Position numbers and translations under genes: made by a program. From DASQWC01 sp035640475 (GTDB lineage Bacteria; Actinomycetota; JAICYB01): a DNA stretch of 29,866 nt. The number at the start of each line of letters is the position of its first letter. Within the stretch, counting starts at the first letter, position 1. Positions 23,337 to 29,866 of this stretch are shown here, in pieces. Below the pieces are notes generated by a model. It was not told where the DNA came from, made no database searches, and saw nothing but the letters and a program-made list of their open reading frames with translations. The stretch is from NCBI GenBank assembly GCA_035640475.1, contig DASQWC010000143.1, positions 1-29,866 of the forward strand. The letters are read 5' to 3'.

Positions 23337-23400
23337 TCGCCGTCGGGGCAGATACACTGACCGCGAGGTCCGGAGGAATCCAACCTCGGGGGTTCCGTCG
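23337..23400 (+). promoter_or_regulatory. purF leader with short inverted repeat
   Basis: This 64-base gap is the only break in the purC-purM string. GATACACT (TACACT 23353-23358) could be a -10 for an extra purF promoter. CGAGGT (23364-23369) and ACCTCG (23383-23388) can form a stem whose loop holds GGAGG, which is too far from ATG 23401 to be its ribosome site. The site used is probably GGGGG 8 bases upstream of the ATG. Function is unproven. Confidence 0.3.
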
Positions 23401-24912
23401 ATGAGCACCAGATATGAGCGTCCCCGCGAAGCGTGCGGGGTGTTCGCCGTCCACGCGCCGGATGAAGACGTCGCGCAGCTCACCTATTTCGGCCTTTATG
23501 CGCTGCAGCATCGCGGCCAGGAGTCGGCAGGGATCGCCGTTGGCGACGGCGACAGCCTCGTCGTCTACTCCAACCTCGGTCTGGTCAATCAGGTCTTCGA
23601 CGAGAAGGTGCTGGACGGCCTGACCGGACACATCGCGATCGGTCACACCCGCTACTCGACAACCGGGTCGTCCGGAAAGCTCGAGAACGCGCAGCCGGCC
23701 TTCATGACTCGCCGCGACGGCGGGGCCATCGCACTCGGACACAACGGGAACCTCGTCAACACGCTCGAGCTCGCGAAGGAGCTCGACAACTACGGCGTCG
23801 AGGTCGACGCTACGACCGACTCGCACCTCGTCTGCGCGCTGCTCGCCCAGCAGGAGACATCCGATCTGGTCGAAGCGTGGCGGCACGTCGCGCCGAAGCT
23901 CAAAGGCGCGTACTCGATCACCTCGATGGACGAGAAGCGGATCATGGCCATCCGCGATCCGCACGGCGTCCGGCCGCTCGTGATCGGACGGCTCCCGACC
24001 GGCGGCTGGGTCTTCGCCTCCGAGACGTGTGCGCTCGACATCATCGGTGCGGACTACATCCGCGACGTCGAGCCGGGAGAGCTCGTCGTCGTCGACGAAG
24101 ACGGGCAGCTGTACGGCCATCAGTTCGCCGAACCCTCGCCGCGACTGTGCGTGTTCGAGTTCGTCTACTTCGCCCGTCCCGACTCGACGTTGCTCGGACG
24201 CAGCGTCTACTCGGTTCGGCGCGCGATGGGCAAGCAACTCGCCGACGAAGCGCCTGCAGATGCCGATCTCGTCATCGCCGTCCCCCAGTGCGCCACGGCG
24301 GCCGCGCAGGGCTACGCCGACCGGGCCGGGCTCCCGTACGCGGACGGGATCGTCGTCAACCGCTACGTCGGCCGCACCTTCATTCAGCCCACGCAGTCGA
24401 TGCGCGAGCACGGCGTCCGGATGAAGCTCAACCCGATGGCGGACGTCATCGAAGGCAAGCGGTTGGTTGTGATCGACGACTCGATCTTCCGCGGGACGAC
24501 GACCCGCGAGGTCGTCGACATGCTGCGGCGCGCCGGAGCGCGCGAGGTGCACCTGCGCGTCAGTTCGCCGCCCGTGCAGTGGCCGTGCTTCTACGGGATC
24601 GATATCCCGAGCCGCGACGAGCTCATCGGCGCGGAGCGCGATATCGAGGAGATCCGCAAGCTCATCGGCGCCGACTCTCTCGGCTACCTCTCGATCGACG
24701 GGATGCTCACCTCGACCGGCGTCCCGACCGAACGGTTCTGCCACGCCTGCTTCTCCGGCGGCTATCCGATCGCGATTCCGCCGGAGACGGCGCTGACGAA
24801 GAACATCCTCGAGGTCGCGAGGGCCGAGCCCAACGGCAACGGACGACCGCACCTGCCTGTGACCGCCGCGCCCGTGGAAGCCGCTTCGCTGCCCGGTATC
24901 GAACAGGAGTGA
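23401..24912 (+). CDS. purF: Amidophosphoribosyltransferase
   Basis: 503 residues from ATG 23401. It catalyses the first committed step, PRPP plus glutamine to phosphoribosylamine. An 11-residue propeptide (MSTRYERPREA) precedes the nucleophile Cys12 (CGVFAVHAPD), which must be exposed by self-cleavage. Glutaminase motifs: LYALQHRGQESAGIAVGD, GHTRYSTTGSS, ALGHNGNLVNT. The PRPP site is VVIDDSIFRGTTTREVV. Cysteines in RLCVFEF (about 249), WPCFYG (about 396) and FCHACF (about 447 and 450) match the four ligands of the [4Fe-4S] cluster in Bacillus-type PurF, so this is probably the oxygen-sensitive iron-sulfur form. Its TGA overlaps purM. Confidence 0.97.
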   Translation: MSTRYERPREACGVFAVHAPDEDVAQLTYFGLYALQHRGQESAGIAVGDGDSLVVYSNLGLVNQVFDEKVLDGLTGHIAIGHTRYSTTGSSGKLENAQPAFMTRRDGGAIALGHNGNLVNTLELAKELDNYGVEVDATTDSHLVCALLAQQETSDLVEAWRHVAPKLKGAYSITSMDEKRIMAIRDPHGVRPLVIGRLPTGGWVFASETCALDIIGADYIRDVEPGELVVVDEDGQLYGHQFAEPSPRLCVFEFVYFARPDSTLLGRSVYSVRRAMGKQLADEAPADADLVIAVPQCATAAAQGYADRAGLPYADGIVVNRYVGRTFIQPTQSMREHGVRMKLNPMADVIEGKRLVVIDDSIFRGTTTREVVDMLRRAGAREVHLRVSSPPVQWPCFYGIDIPSRDELIGAERDIEEIRKLIGADSLGYLSIDGMLTSTGVPTERFCHACFSGGYPIAIPPETALTKNILEVARAEPNGNGRPHLPVTAAPVEAASLPGIEQE

Positions 24913-25889
24913 CCGAGTACCGCGAAGCCGGCGTCGATCAAGACGCCGCGGATGCGCTGATCCCGATCTTCGGCAAGCATGCGGCCCGCACGCGCCGCCT
25001 GGAGGTCGGCGGTGACGTCGGCGGGTTCGCCGGCCTGTTCTCGCTCGAAGACTTGGCCGCACGCGGCTACAAGCGTCCCGCCTTGGTCGTGTCGACGGAC
25101 GGTGTCGGCACGAAGATCGAGCTGCTGCGCAAGGCCGGACACCACCGCACCGCCGGCTGGGATGCCGTCGCGATGAACGTCGACGACGTGGTGTGTTGCG
25201 GCGCCGAGCCGCTCGCGTTCGTCGATTACATATCGATCGAGCGCCTCGATTCGGAGGTCGTGAGCGAGATCGTCGCCGGTGTCGCCGACGGGTGTGTCGA
25301 GGCGGGATGCGCATTGCTGGGCGGCGAGACGTCGCAGCACCCCGGCGCGCTGCTCCCGGAAACCTACGACGTCGTCGGAACGTGCGTCGGCGTCGTCGAT
25401 CTCGATCGTGCGTGGGGACCGGATCGCGTGGTGGACGGCGACGCAATCGTTGCGATCGCGTCCAACGGCTTGCATGCCAACGGGTACGCGCTTGTGCGCC
25501 GCATCGTCGGTGAAGCTGCTCCGGCCGACGAGCTGCTGGTGCCGACCGCGATCTACGCGCGCAAGGTACTGGCCCTGGGCGAGGAGGTCGAGGTCCACGC
25601 GGCCGCGCACGTCACCGGCGGCGGCATTCCCGGGAATCTGACCCGCGCGCTCCCCGACGGTCTGGGCGCGACGATCCAACTGTCGTCGTGGGAGCGGGCT
25701 CCGGTCTTCGAATGGCTGGGCGAGCAGGGGATCGCCGAGCCGGAGCTCCGCGCGACGTTCAATCTGGGGGCCGGGATGCTCGTCCTGACCCCGGAAGGTT
25801 CGCGCGCCGTCGAGGTCCTCGCCCGGCTTGGCGTCTCAGCGTGGGTCGCCGGCGAGGTCCGCAGCGGCTCGGGGGTCGAGCTGGTCTAG
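24909..25889 (+). CDS. purM: AIR synthetase (FGAM cyclo-ligase)
   Basis: 326 residues from GTG 24909 (GTGA overlap with purF). It closes the imidazole ring of FGAM with ATP to give AIR. Motifs: LVVSTDGVGTKIELLRKAG, WDAVAMNVDDVVCCGAEPLAFVDYI, GCALLGGETSQHPG, IAIASNGLHANGYALVRRI and HVTGGGIPGNLTRALPDG, with FNLGAGMLVL near the end. It belongs to the same fold family as PurL. It ends the purine string; 21 bases separate it from the convergent selB. Confidence 0.97.
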   Translation: MTEYREAGVDQDAADALIPIFGKHAARTRRLEVGGDVGGFAGLFSLEDLAARGYKRPALVVSTDGVGTKIELLRKAGHHRTAGWDAVAMNVDDVVCCGAEPLAFVDYISIERLDSEVVSEIVAGVADGCVEAGCALLGGETSQHPGALLPETYDVVGTCVGVVDLDRAWGPDRVVDGDAIVAIASNGLHANGYALVRRIVGEAAPADELLVPTAIYARKVLALGEEVEVHAAAHVTGGGIPGNLTRALPDGLGATIQLSSWERAPVFEWLGEQGIAEPELRATFNLGAGMLVLTPEGSRAVEVLARLGVSAWVAGEVRSGSGVELV

Positions 25890-25910
25890 CCCTTCGCTCG
25901 AGCCGCGACG

Positions 25911-27725
25911 CTAGGCCCTCGGGCCCAGCTCCCTGACGTCGCCCTTGCGTCTGGTGATGCCGGACGCGTCGAGATGCTCGAGCAAGGGCACCGCATACTT
26001 CCGCGACGTGCCGATGGCCTCCCGGAGCTGAGAGACCGTCGCCGCACCCGTCGACGAGAGCAGATCGACGACCCGTCTGGTCACCGACTGCCAGACGTCC
26101 GCCGGGTATGCGATGTCCGGCGAGATCACGACGAGCTCCCCGGCTCGTTCGAGGGCCTTCGCGAGCGAGAACGGAACGCCGAGCTCGCGAAGGCCCGGCG
26201 GCGAGGCGCCGCCGGCCCTGAGCTTGTCCAACGCGCGGTCTGCGGCGTCGCGCTCGGCCGGGCCGAGCGCGACGCCGTGCTCCGCGAGGCGCACCGCGCT
26301 TCCCTCGACGACGACGTCCGGCCACAGCGCGATGAGCTCGTCGAGGGCCCCGGCATCGAGGCCGAGCTGGGCTGCGAGCGCGTTGCGACTCATGCCGCGC
26401 TCGAGCGGATTCGACGCGTGATGAGAGCCGAGAGCCGATAGCGTCCGTGCGAGGAGCCTCGACGCGTAGCCGGAGTTGAGCGCGAACGAGCCGGCCGTTG
26501 TCACGGATGGGTCCGTCACGTCGCCGACGTACCCGGACAGCAACGCAAGCTCGTCGCGCCGAACGATGCCCCTTTCTGCAACGATCAGCGCGGCAAGCTC
26601 GGCTCCCGACTTGTCTTCACGAGCCTTGAGCCGTTGGATCGCTTCCGAGTCGCCGCGCCGGACGACGCTGGGTGCGACATCGAGCACAACCCCGCCCGCC
26701 ACCGTTGCGGATCGGCCGACGTCGCGGACGACGAAGCGGTCGTCGGCCGCGAGCGGGAGCGCACGGCGCGTGAAGATCTGCACGAGCTCGGAGGATCCGG
26801 GGGACAGAAACTTGATCGTGCAAGACGTTTCGGCCGAGCCGACGTAGACCTCGTACGCGCCGCGCTCTGTGAGCTCGTGCTGCATGCCCCGGGCCGTTCG
26901 CAGCCTCGCCGCGAACACGTTCGTCGGTGCGTATCGGCCGGGGTGCGCGATGGCGTCGCCGCGGGCGAGCGCGGAGCGTTCGAGCCCGGCCAGATTTGCG
27001 GCAACGCGGCTGCCCGGCCTCGCGAGGTCGACCGTTCGACGGTGCGTTTGCAGCGATCGAATGCGCGCCCGATGGTGCGACGGAAGGATCTCGACCTCCT
27101 CGCCGACGGCGAGGCTCCCGTTCTCGAGCGTCCCGGTGACGACGGTGCCGGCGCCGGCGATGGTGAACGACCGGTCGACGTACATGCGCGCGCGCCCCCG
27201 GTCCGGGGCAACGGGTATACCCGCGAGCGCGTCGTCCAGGGCGGCAAGCAGGTCGTCCAGCCCCGATCGAGTCGTCCCCGATACCGGGACGATGGCCGCC
27301 CCATCCAGGCACGTGCCGCTCAGGCGCCGCCGAATCTCGCCGGCTACGCCCTCGATATCCGGTGCGATGTCGCTCTTGGTCAGCGCCACGACGCCCGAGG
27401 AGACGTCGAGGAAGTCGAGGATCTGCAGGTGCTCGGCCGATTGCGGCATCCATCCTTCGTCTGCGGCGACGACGAAGATCGCGGCGTCGATCCCGCCAAC
27501 ACCGGCGAGCATGTTGCGGATGAATCGTTCGTGCCCGGGGACGTCCACGATCCCGATCTCACGGCCGGACGGAAGCGAGCACCATGCAAAGCCGAGATCG
27601 ATGGTGAGACCCCGGCGCTTCTCTTCCTCGAAGCGATCCGGATCGATTCCCGTGAGTGCGTGGACGAGCGTCGACTTGCCGTGATCGACGTGACCGGCGG
27701 TGCCAACGACGTGCATGCCATTCAT
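25911..27725 (-). CDS. selB: Selenocysteine-specific elongation factor SelB
   Basis: 604 residues. It delivers Sec-tRNA to the ribosome at UGA codons followed by a SECIS element. G1 is GTAGHVDHGKSTL (K17), then switch region RRGLTIDLGFAW, G3 DVPGHERF and G4 TKSD. EF-Tu-like domains 2 and 3 follow, with RSFTIAGAGTVVTGTLENG typical of SelB. The C-terminal third is a chain of winged helices (VRRDELALLSGYVG..., REAIGTSRKYAVPLLEHLDASGITRRKGDVREL) that bind the SECIS hairpin. Two ATGs are possible (27725 and 27716); neither has a good ribosome site, and the upstream sequence is a 29-nt tandem repeat. Found with selA, it indicates that this organism makes selenoproteins. Confidence 0.94.
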   Translation of the reverse strand: MNGMHVVGTAGHVDHGKSTLVHALTGIDPDRFEEEKRRGLTIDLGFAWCSLPSGREIGIVDVPGHERFIRNMLAGVGGIDAAIFVVAADEGWMPQSAEHLQILDFLDVSSGVVALTKSDIAPDIEGVAGEIRRRLSGTCLDGAAIVPVSGTTRSGLDDLLAALDDALAGIPVAPDRGRARMYVDRSFTIAGAGTVVTGTLENGSLAVGEEVEILPSHHRARIRSLQTHRRTVDLARPGSRVAANLAGLERSALARGDAIAHPGRYAPTNVFAARLRTARGMQHELTERGAYEVYVGSAETSCTIKFLSPGSSELVQIFTRRALPLAADDRFVVRDVGRSATVAGGVVLDVAPSVVRRGDSEAIQRLKAREDKSGAELAALIVAERGIVRRDELALLSGYVGDVTDPSVTTAGSFALNSGYASRLLARTLSALGSHHASNPLERGMSRNALAAQLGLDAGALDELIALWPDVVVEGSAVRLAEHGVALGPAERDAADRALDKLRAGGASPPGLRELGVPFSLAKALERAGELVVISPDIAYPADVWQSVTRRVVDLLSSTGAATVSQLREAIGTSRKYAVPLLEHLDASGITRRKGDVRELGPRA

Positions 27726-27779
27726 AGGGAGTCGCTACGCTCCATCCTGCTCATAAGGAGTCGCTACGCTCCATCCTGC
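27722..27779. repeat. 29-nt tandem direct repeat (two copies)
   Basis: Copies at 27722-27750 and 27751-27779 abut exactly and differ at one base (TCATAG versus TCATAA near the start). Each contains GGAGTCGCTACGCTCC, a short imperfect palindrome, then ATCCTGC. The first copy includes the selB ATG and both lie in the 75-base divergent gap to the thioredoxin-like gene. A related GGAGCGAAGCG occurs upstream of purC (18533-18543). There are no spacers, so this is not a CRISPR array. Confidence 0.8.
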
Positions 27780-27800
27780 CCAACGTTAGACTCACCGGCG

Positions 27801-28685
27801 ATGAGGCAGCCTATTGACAGGCGAGCGTTCCTGGCCCTCGGCGTGGGCGCCGTCGCCTGGTCGTGCTCCCGCAAGGGCGGGGACCGCACGAACGAACCGG
27901 GAGCCGCCGCCGTCTCCGTTGCCGTCACGAGCCTGCAGCTCGCCGTCGGCGACACGCGCAACGCCTTCGCCGTTCTGCGCGGCCAGAATCCGTATGTGCC
28001 GGACGAGCTCACGGCCCGTCTCGTGGATCCGGCTCGGAAGTCGCGCCGCATCAAGGTCGAACGGCAGAGGATCGGCTTCGGCCCGGGCGGCGACGAAGCG
28101 GGAACCGAGATCGAAGACATCTTCACCTTCCGTCACGACTTCGACACGCCGGGCGTCTGGGGTGTCGACGTTCGCGCCGACGGCAAGCGTTCGCAGGGAG
28201 CGTTCCAAGTGCTGAGCAGGAAGCAGGCCCGCTCGCCTCTCGTCGGCGAGGAGGCGATCGGCTCGGAGAGCCCGACCGTGGACGATGCCCGTGGTGTGGA
28301 TCCCATCTGCACGCGCAAGCCGCGGTGCTCGATGCACGAGCTGACGATTGCCCAGGCGCTGGACGCGGGGAAGCCGGCGGTGGTGACCTTCGGCACGCCG
28401 CGGTTCTGCACGTCGAGAACGTGCGGGCCGGTCGTCGACATCGTCGAGGATCAGGCGAAGCGCGTCGGTGACGCGGCATCGTTCGTCCACGTCGAGGTAT
28501 GGCGCAACGACGACGACTCCGTCAACAAGCCCGGCGGCGAAGCGCCGGCGTTCGCCGAGTGGAAGCTCGGCACCGAGCCGTGGGTCTATTTCATCGGCGC
28601 CGACGGCGTGATTGCCGATCGGTGGCTCGGCGCCTTGGGCAGCAAAGAGCTCCGAGCGCGCGTCGATTCTCTGATCAGGTCGTAA
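27801..28685 (+). CDS. Exported thioredoxin-fold lipoprotein with CxxxxC motif
   Basis: 294 residues from ATG 27801. The signal has a twin-arginine start (DRRAFLALGVGAVAWSC) with a lipobox Cys at 22, so Tat export and lipid anchoring are likely. Residues about 40-140 are a beta-rich domain (FAVLRGQNPYVPDELTARLVDP, HDFDTPGVWGVDV). Residues about 165-290 are thioredoxin-like: LDAGKPAVVTFGTPRFCTSRTCGPVVDIVED with C203 and C208, then EWKLGTEPWVYFIGADGVIADRWLG. A second pair, C170/C176, precedes it. The CxxxxC spacing differs from the CxxC of normal thioredoxins. It probably handles disulfides or oxidants outside the membrane. No ribosome site is visible; TAGACT at 27787-27792 could be a -10 for a leaderless transcript. 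It overlaps the convergent selA by 11 bases. Confidence 0.83.
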   Translation: MRQPIDRRAFLALGVGAVAWSCSRKGGDRTNEPGAAAVSVAVTSLQLAVGDTRNAFAVLRGQNPYVPDELTARLVDPARKSRRIKVERQRIGFGPGGDEAGTEIEDIFTFRHDFDTPGVWGVDVRADGKRSQGAFQVLSRKQARSPLVGEEAIGSESPTVDDARGVDPICTRKPRCSMHELTIAQALDAGKPAVVTFGTPRFCTSRTCGPVVDIVEDQAKRVGDAASFVHVEVWRNDDDSVNKPGGEAPAFAEWKLGTEPWVYFIGADGVIADRWLGALGSKELRARVDSLIRS

Positions 28686-29866
28686 CGCCGATCGCCCGCG
28701 CGATCACCCCGTCCTGCTCGTTGAGAACCGTGCGGAGGTCCAGCACCACGTACCCTTCCTCGACTCTGACAACGACCGGCGGGTCGTAGGCGCGCAGGGT
28801 CGCCGCCAGCTCCGATGCCGGACGGCCGTGTTGTCGCAGTCGGAGCACCGTGGTCGGAATGGCCTCGCCCGGAAGCGAGCCGCCGCCGGCGACCGATTCT
28901 CCTTCATTGACGGACACTTCGAGTCCGGCGGCCGAGAGCTTCTTGGCCAGCCGCTTGGCGCGGCGCGCGATGTCACTCGGCGACGCGTCCAGCAGCTTCC
29001 ATAAAGGAAGCGTGCCGCCGGCGCCCTCGAGATACGTCTCGACGGTCGCCTGAAGCGCGGCGAGCTGCATCTTGTCGGGACGGATCGCACGCAGGAGCGG
29101 GTGCGACCGCAGGCGGTCGACGAGCTCCTTGCGGCCGGCGACGACGCCGGCCTGCGGGCCTCCGAAGAGCTTGTCACCGGAGAAGCAGACGAGGTCGGCT
29201 CCGTCGGCAACCGCTCGGCCCACGAGCGGCTCATCGGCGAGCGGTCGCGCGAGCAGGCCCGAGCCCACGTCGTACACGAGCGGCACATTTCGGCGCCGGG
29301 CGAGCGCAGTGAGCTCCTCGGTCGACGGCGACGTGGTAAACCCGACGACGCGGTAATTGGATGGGTGCACCTTGAGCAAGAACGCCGTGTCGCTGGTGAC
29401 TCCACGTTCGTAGTCGCGCAGGTGCGTGCGGTTGGTCGTCCCGACCTCCCTGAGTGTCGCCCCCGACGTTGCGAGGATCTCGGGTATCCGGAACTCCCCA
29501 CCGATCTCGATGAGCTCGCCGCGGGAGACGACCACTTCCTTCCCCGCAGCGAGTGCCGAGCAGACGAGCAGCACGCCGGCGGCGTTGTTGTTGACGACGA
29601 GCGCCGCCTCGGCCCCCGTGAGAAGGGCGAGCAGCGGCTCGACGTGGACGTACCGGTCGCCCCGGCGCCCGTGCTCTGCGTCCCACTCGAGGTTGGAGTA
29701 GCCGCGCGCGATCGACGCCACGGCGTCGATCGCGCGCTCGGACAGCGGTGAGCGGCCCAGGTTCGTATGGAGCACGACCCCGGTCGCGTTGACGACCGGG
29801 CCGAGCCGCCGCCGCCGGCGGCGGCGGAGCTCGTCGCGAACCGTCGCGACGAGCTCCGCCTCCCCG
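28675..29866 (-). CDS. selA: L-seryl-tRNA(Sec) selenium transferase, N-terminus cut
   Basis: The frame runs from TGA at 28675 to the window end with the N-terminal part missing. SelA is a PLP enzyme that turns Ser-tRNA(Sec) into Sec-tRNA(Sec) using selenophosphate. GPVVNATGVVLHTNLGRSPLS, YSNLEWDAEHGRRGDRYVHVEPLLALLTGAEAALVVNNNAAGVLL, ELIEIGGEFRIPEILATSGATLREVGTTNRT and the PLP-lysine motif CFSGDKLFGGPQAG are diagnostic. A GTG at 29775 is open but would cut through the conserved NATGVV motif, so the true start lies beyond the window. The last visible N-terminal residues include seven consecutive arginines encoded by a GC palindrome. It is on the same strand as selB, with the thioredoxin-like gene between them. 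Confidence 0.95.
   Translation of the reverse strand, partial: GEAELVATVRDELRRRRRRRLGPVVNATGVVLHTNLGRSPLSERAIDAVASIARGYSNLEWDAEHGRRGDRYVHVEPLLALLTGAEAALVVNNNAAGVLLVCSALAAGKEVVVSRGELIEIGGEFRIPEILATSGATLREVGTTNRTHLRDYERGVTSDTAFLLKVHPSNYRVVGFTTSPSTEELTALARRRNVPLVYDVGSGLLARPLADEPLVGRAVADGADLVCFSGDKLFGGPQAGVVAGRKELVDRLRSHPLLRAIRPDKMQLAALQATVETYLEGAGGTLPLWKLLDASPSDIARRAKRLAKKLSAAGLEVSVNEGESVAGGGSLPGEAIPTTVLRLRQHGRPASELAATLRAYDPPVVVRVEEGYVVLDLRTVLNEQDGVIARAIGVTT
29806..29860. repeat. Nested palindromes inside selA
   Basis: A 22-base perfect palindrome of CCG/CGG triplets (29806-29827) runs into a perfect hairpin with 17-base arms (29823-29839 and 29844-29860) and a 4-base loop ACCG. Both lie in the selA reading frame, encoding the Arg run and an ELVATVRDEL segment. 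They could be real structure, or a sequence artefact near a contig end. Confidence 0.6.

Noticed and set aside
23308..25446. 712-codon minus-strand frame opposite purF and purM
   Set aside because: Its product is Arg-rich and lacks motifs, while both plus-strand genes are certain.
27722..27779. Possible CRISPR repeats
   Set aside because: The two 29-nt copies abut with no spacers and there are no cas genes.

Overview
The window looks like a chromosomal segment of a high-GC actinomycete-type bacterium (Actinomycetota, probably uncultured). The evidence is the GC-rich codon use, frequent GTG/TTG starts, 4-base ATGA/GTGA gene overlaps, a mycothiol-type DinB-like protein, a class E-like sortase fold and the PurS/PurQ/small-PurL arrangement. 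Genes are packed tightly. No stretch over 300 bases lacks a gene, and I see no tRNA, rRNA, insertion sequence or CRISPR array.

Region 1 (1-9530, all minus strand) is a cell-surface locus. In transcription order it encodes a PstS-like binding protein with a neocarzinostatin-like front domain (interrupted by an apparent frameshift), a sortase-fold membrane protein lacking all three catalytic residues, a parvulin-type lipoprotein fused to a degenerate cupredoxin-like domain, a second PstS-like binding protein preceded by a PHO-box-like repeat, a secreted WxL-like protein, a DUF916-type (WxL-interacting) membrane protein, and two further secreted proteins that share a beta-rich domain with the WxL-like one. 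A divergent Thr-rich LPKTG protein (9690-10118) sits at the upstream edge. I read this as a putative phosphate-responsive exported complex. It is the most novel part of the window.

Region 2 (10153-25889) holds purine biosynthesis genes: purD, purE, purB, purC, purS, purQ, purL, purF and purM. Together they cover most steps from PRPP to AICAR. purK, purN/purT and purH are not here. Set among them are a SAM methyltransferase, a secreted subtilase, a carboxymuconolactone-decarboxylase-like protein divergent from an HxlR regulator that is translationally coupled to purB, a HAD phosphatase, a DinB-like TIGR03086 protein and a small lipoprotein fused into the purL-purF string by an ATGA overlap. 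purC and purQ appear to use the rare start codons ATA and CTG.

Region 3 (25911-29866) is the selenocysteine pair selB and selA (selA is cut by the window end). They flank a plus-strand thioredoxin-fold lipoprotein with a CxxxxC motif. A 29-nt tandem repeat covers the selB start.
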